This document shows, one piece after another, positions 61,094 to 64,000 of a DNA stretch of 64,000 nt. Location of the stretch: positions 1 to 64,000 of the forward strand of contig JAFLBG010000003.1 of the NCBI GenBank assembly GCA_017303975.1, given 5' to 3'. The stretch comes from Bacteroidota bacterium (GTDB lineage Bacteria > Bacteroidota > Bacteroidia > JAFLBG01). The notes under the pieces were generated by a model. The model was not told the DNA's origin. It ran no database searches and saw only the letters and a program-made list of their open reading frames with translations. A program made the position numbers and the translations under genes. Position 1 is the stretch's first letter, and every line of letters begins with the position of its first letter.

Positions 61094-62800
61094 ATGAAGC
61101 GTTGGAGCATAAAACAAACCGCAGATAAAAGTACTGTTGAGAAATTAGGCAAAATGCTAAATGTAAGCGAGCCTATTGCTCAGCTATTGTACCAACGCAA
61201 CTTAACCGATTTTGAAGATGCGAAAATTTTTTTCAGACCCGATTTAAATAATTTACACAATCCATTTCTAATGAAAGATATGGATGCGGCTGTAACTCGC
61301 ATCCAAAAAGCAATAGCAGGTAATCAAAAGATTTTGATTTACGGAGATTACGATGTTGACGGTACAACAGCCGTAGCCTTGGTATATAGTTTTTTGAGTA
61401 CCATTTATTCTAATTTGGATTACTATATTCCAGATAGATACGCAGAGGGGTATGGTATTTCCTTTCAAGGCATTGATTTTGCGAAGCAAAATAGTTTCGA
61501 TTTGATAATTGCACTCGATTGTGGAATAAAATCGCACGATAAAATTGAGTATGCAAATTCGTTGGGAATAGACTTTATTATTTGTGATCATCATCGTCCG
61601 GGAGAAACAATCCCCGCTGCTGTGGCGGTACTTGACCCTAAGAGAGAAGATTGCAGCTATCCTTTTAAGGAGTTGAGTGGCTGCGGTGTTGGATTTAAAT
61701 TAATGCAGGCATTGTGTATTAAACTCAATATTGATGTAGAAAAATTATATCCTTATTTAGATTTAGTGGTTGTAAGCACAGCAGCCGACATTGTTCCTAT
61801 TTATGGCGAGAACAGAATATTAGCCTACTATGGCCTTAAGCAAGTGAATGCCAATCCACGTCCCGGCATTAGAGCGATACTGGAATTGAATAAGATTAAA
61901 AAGCAATTAAGTGTAAGCGATTTGGTTTTTTATATTGGACCGCGGATTAATGCCGCAGGTCGCATTGACAAAGGAAAAAGAGCTGTTGAGTTATTGATTT
62001 CAAAAACAAAAAAAGAAGCAGAGGAATTTGGTGCAGGAATAAATACAAGCAATACAGAGCGTAAAACAATTGATAGCACCATCACTCAAGAAGCCCTAGC
62101 TTTGATAGCAGCTGATGAGAATTTTGGTTCTCGAAAATCTACCGTGTTATTCAACCCGGGGTGGCATAAAGGAGTAATAGGTATTGTGGCATCTCGTTTA
62201 ATAGAAAAGTATTACAAGCCAACCATTATACTTACAGAGTCGAACGGCAAGGCTACCGGCTCGGCTAGGTCGGTGAAAGATTTTGATGTTTACGAAGCTA
62301 TAGATGCATGTAGCGACTTATTGGAGCAGTTTGGTGGGCATAAATATGCTGCAGGACTTACTATGTTACCCGAGAATGTAGATGCGTTTATTCAGCGATT
62401 CGAACAGGTTGTTAGTTCTACCATTCAAGACCATTTATTAATTCCGGAAGTGGAAATTGATGTAGAGGTTGATTTTAAAGATATTACTACCAAATTTTAC
62501 AATGTACTTAAACAGTTTGCTCCGTTCGGTCCGGATAATATGAATCCTGTATTTGTAACCCGTGGGGTGATTTGCAAAGGCTATGCACGAATAGTTGGGG
62601 AAACACATATCAAGTTTGATGTGTTTCAGCCGGAAAGTAAAGAGAGTATATTTTCTGCCATCGGTTTTGGATTGGCCGGAATGTATGATAAAATTCAAAC
62701 CTCAGTACCCTTTGATATCTGTTATACCATCGAAGAAAATGATTGGAATGGTATAGTAAACCTTCAATTGAATATTAAGGATATTCGGTTTTTGGAGTAG
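61094..62800 (+). CDS. recJ: single-stranded-DNA exonuclease RecJ
   Basis: A 568-residue DHH-family nuclease that degrades single-stranded DNA 5' to 3' in recombination and repair. The DHH motifs are complete: YGDYDVDGTTAVAL, ALDCGIKSHD, the DHH box CDHHRPGE, and DLVVVSTAADIVPI; the DHHA1 domain (about 350-455) has QFGGHKYAAGL. An OB-like C-terminal domain follows. Length is close to E. coli RecJ (577). It ends before a bidirectional hairpin terminator. Confidence 0.95.
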   Translation: MKRWSIKQTADKSTVEKLGKMLNVSEPIAQLLYQRNLTDFEDAKIFFRPDLNNLHNPFLMKDMDAAVTRIQKAIAGNQKILIYGDYDVDGTTAVALVYSFLSTIYSNLDYYIPDRYAEGYGISFQGIDFAKQNSFDLIIALDCGIKSHDKIEYANSLGIDFIICDHHRPGETIPAAVAVLDPKREDCSYPFKELSGCGVGFKLMQALCIKLNIDVEKLYPYLDLVVVSTAADIVPIYGENRILAYYGLKQVNANPRPGIRAILELNKIKKQLSVSDLVFYIGPRINAAGRIDKGKRAVELLISKTKKEAEEFGAGINTSNTERKTIDSTITQEALALIAADENFGSRKSTVLFNPGWHKGVIGIVASRLIEKYYKPTIILTESNGKATGSARSVKDFDVYEAIDACSDLLEQFGGHKYAAGLTMLPENVDAFIQRFEQVVSSTIQDHLLIPEVEIDVEVDFKDITTKFYNVLKQFAPFGPDNMNPVFVTRGVICKGYARIVGETHIKFDVFQPESKESIFSAIGFGLAGMYDKIQTSVPFDICYTIEENDWNGIVNLQLNIKDIRFLE

Positions 62801-62839
62801 GGGTGTATTCCTAGAAAATGGGAAAAATTTTTGAATGAA

Positions 62840-62878
62840 AAAACAAGAGCCGACAGCATTAGAGTCGGCTCTTGTTTT
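62840..62878. terminator. bidirectional terminator between convergent recJ and bacilliredoxin
   Basis: AAAACAAGAGCCGAC (62840-62854) and GTCGGCTCTTGTTTT (62864-62878) form a perfect 15-bp stem with a 9-nt loop. A and T tails on either side suit termination from both directions. Confidence 0.92.
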
Positions 62879-62903
62879 TAAGATTTTTTATGACTGCGAA
62901 TTG

Positions 62904-63317
62904 TTAGCAATATTCATCAAAAGCCATTTTTAAGTTGTCTGCAATCATTTGCGCAGAGCGACCTTCAATATGATGGCGTTCTACAAAATGTACTAGCTTG
63001 CCATCTTTAAATAATGCAATACATGGAGATGAAGGAGGATATGGCAACATGTGTTTTCTAGCTTGTGCTGTGGCTTCTGTGTCAAAACCTGCAAAAACGG
63101 TAGTTAGTTTATTAGGTTTTTTAATAGATCCTTCTACTGCTAGTTTTACACCCGGCCTTGCAGCTCCTGCAGCACAACCACACACAGAGTTAATAACCAC
63201 TAAAACTGTTCCTTGGCTTTTTACTGCATTGTCAACAGCATCCGGGGTAGTTAAATCGGTAAATCCAACCGAAGTTAACTCTGCTTTCATTGGTTTTACT
63301 ATTTGTTCTGGATACAT
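62904..63317 (-). CDS. BrxA/BrxB (YphP/YqiW) family bacilliredoxin-like protein
   Basis: A 137-residue thioredoxin-fold protein of the bacilliredoxin family, which in Firmicutes removes bacillithiol from oxidised protein thiols. The Cys-Gly-Cys active site (Cys46, Cys48 in NSVCGCAAGAARPG), the DAVDNAVKSQGTVLVVI strand-helix entry and the SSPCIALFKDGKLVHFVERHHIEGR end fit closely. Redox partner is uncertain because bacillithiol production cannot be judged here. It stands alone between a terminator and a small gap before the PfkB gene. Confidence 0.9.
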   Translation of the reverse strand: MYPEQIVKPMKAELTSVGFTDLTTPDAVDNAVKSQGTVLVVINSVCGCAAGAARPGVKLAVEGSIKKPNKLTTVFAGFDTEATAQARKHMLPYPPSSPCIALFKDGKLVHFVERHHIEGRSAQMIADNLKMAFDEYC

Positions 63318-63383
63318 AAGTTTATTTTTTAGTTATTCTAAAGTTACAAAATTTAGAACCATAATTTATAATTAGCTTTTATA

Positions 63384-64000
63384 TTAAGCGTTTTCTGATA
63401 CTAGCGCAATGTCAAACTGAACAAGGTCAATAAACTCTTGTACTCGTTCGTCTAGTTCTTTTTGAGACAGATTAAGTAGTCGTTCAATACCAAATTTTTC
63501 TACACAAAATGACGCCATTGCAGAACCATAAATAATAGCTCTTTTCATGTTGTCAAACGAAATGTCTTTTGTGTGTGCTAAGTAACCTATAAATCCACCT
63601 GCAAAGGTATCTCCAGCACCAGTTGGGTCAAAAACGTCTTCTAGTGGTAAAGCCGGAGCAAAGAAAACTTGTTCTTTATTAAATAATAATGCGCCATGCT
63701 CACCTTTTTTTATAATCAAAAATTTAGGGCCCATTTGTAGTATTTTTTGCGCTGCTTTTACTAACGAATATTCGCCTGATAGTTGTCTTGCCTCGCCATC
63801 GTTAACCGTTAAAACATCTACTAGTGAAATTGTTTTCTTTAAATCGTCTAGCGCAATATCCATCCAAAAGTTCATGGTATCTAATACAATTAGCTTCGGG
63901 CGCTTAGGAAGTCTTTCTATTACTTGTCGTTGAACAGTAGGTGTTAAATTTCCAAGCATTAAAAATTCACAGTCTTTGTATTGCTCGGGTATAATTGGGT
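63384..64000 (-). CDS. PfkB-family carbohydrate/nucleoside kinase, partial (N-terminus outside window)
   Basis: The C-terminal 205 or so residues of a ribokinase-like kinase; the frame stays open to the window edge, with PEQYKDCEFLMLGN upstream of the first internal Met, so the gene continues beyond 64000. The family's anion-hole/catalytic motif DPTGAGDTFAGGF is intact (catalytic Asp in GAGD), and FLIIKKGEHGALLF and TVNDGEARQL mark the nucleotide-binding lobe. It phosphorylates a sugar or nucleoside with ATP; substrate is not resolved. Confidence 0.88.
   Translation of the reverse strand, partial: PIIPEQYKDCEFLMLGNLTPTVQRQVIERLPKRPKLIVLDTMNFWMDIALDDLKKTISLVDVLTVNDGEARQLSGEYSLVKAAQKILQMGPKFLIIKKGEHGALLFNKEQVFFAPALPLEDVFDPTGAGDTFAGGFIGYLAHTKDISFDNMKRAIIYGSAMASFCVEKFGIERLLNLSQKELDERVQEFIDLVQFDIALVSENA

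Overview
The window is one 64-kb piece of a low-GC genome from a member of the phylum Bacteroidota. The evidence is: many secreted proteins ending in type IX secretion (T9SS) type A or type B sorting domains, SprB-type repeats, a Bacteroidota-style tyrosine recombinase, A/T-rich leaders without clear Shine-Dalgarno sequences, and promoter-like TAnnTTTG (-7) elements. I see no rRNA, tRNA, CRISPR array or complete transposon. The order within the phylum cannot be fixed from this sequence alone.

Layout. 1-4.3 kb: an integrase 12 bp downstream of the korA-korB 2-oxoacid:ferredoxin oxidoreductase pair. 4.4-9.4 kb: two adjacent paralogous secreted proteins built from four and six copies of one beta-sandwich module. 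9.5-12.3 kb: carA, an AlkD-like DNA glycosylase and a nitronate-monooxygenase-like enzyme. 12.5-20 kb: a 2480-residue repetitive surface protein. 20-23.2 kb: small genes, trmB and a glycosyltransferase. 23.2-25 kb: a PhoB/PhoR-type two-component system. 25.4-27.8 kb: a LysR regulator divergent from isocitrate dehydrogenase. 27.8-33.4 kb: a CutA-like small protein, two small paralogous coiled-coil proteins, then an ABC exporter, HlyD adaptor and TolC channel. 33.5-36.1 kb: HU and a tail-specific protease. 36.1-41.1 kb: three secreted proteins in one apparent operon (FG-GAP repeats, collagen-like repeats, choice-of-anchor-L/PKD/gliding C-terminus). 41.5-46.5 kb: serS, a lipoprotein, a TPR protein, a DUF4286 protein and rsmA. 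46.5-53.7 kb: a glycoside-hydrolase-like T9SS protein, an aminotransferase, acylphosphatase, a STAS-like protein, a UDP-glucuronate decarboxylase-like enzyme and a TPR/SpoIIE phosphatase. 53.8-58.7 kb: a beta-helix/SprB-repeat giant protein. 58.7-64 kb: an SDR epimerase, tyrS, recJ, a bacilliredoxin and a PfkB-type kinase cut by the window edge.

How it fits together. Housekeeping genes are interleaved with a heavy load of surface or secreted proteins: eight large ones, seven carrying recognisable T9SS C-terminal domains. The most unusual locus is 28.2-33.4 kb. It encodes what looks like a type I secretion-like envelope complex, but its ABC ATPase keeps a Walker A motif while the Q-loop, signature, Walker B/catalytic Glu and H-loop are all non-canonical. 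Two small paralogous proteins of unknown function sit directly upstream. Other points of interest are a hexanucleotide repeat running into the start codon of the 2480-residue protein, a nearly perfect 234-bp tandem duplication in the SprB-repeat protein, and a perfect 23-bp hairpin after that gene. Function calls rest on motifs read by eye; no database search was possible.
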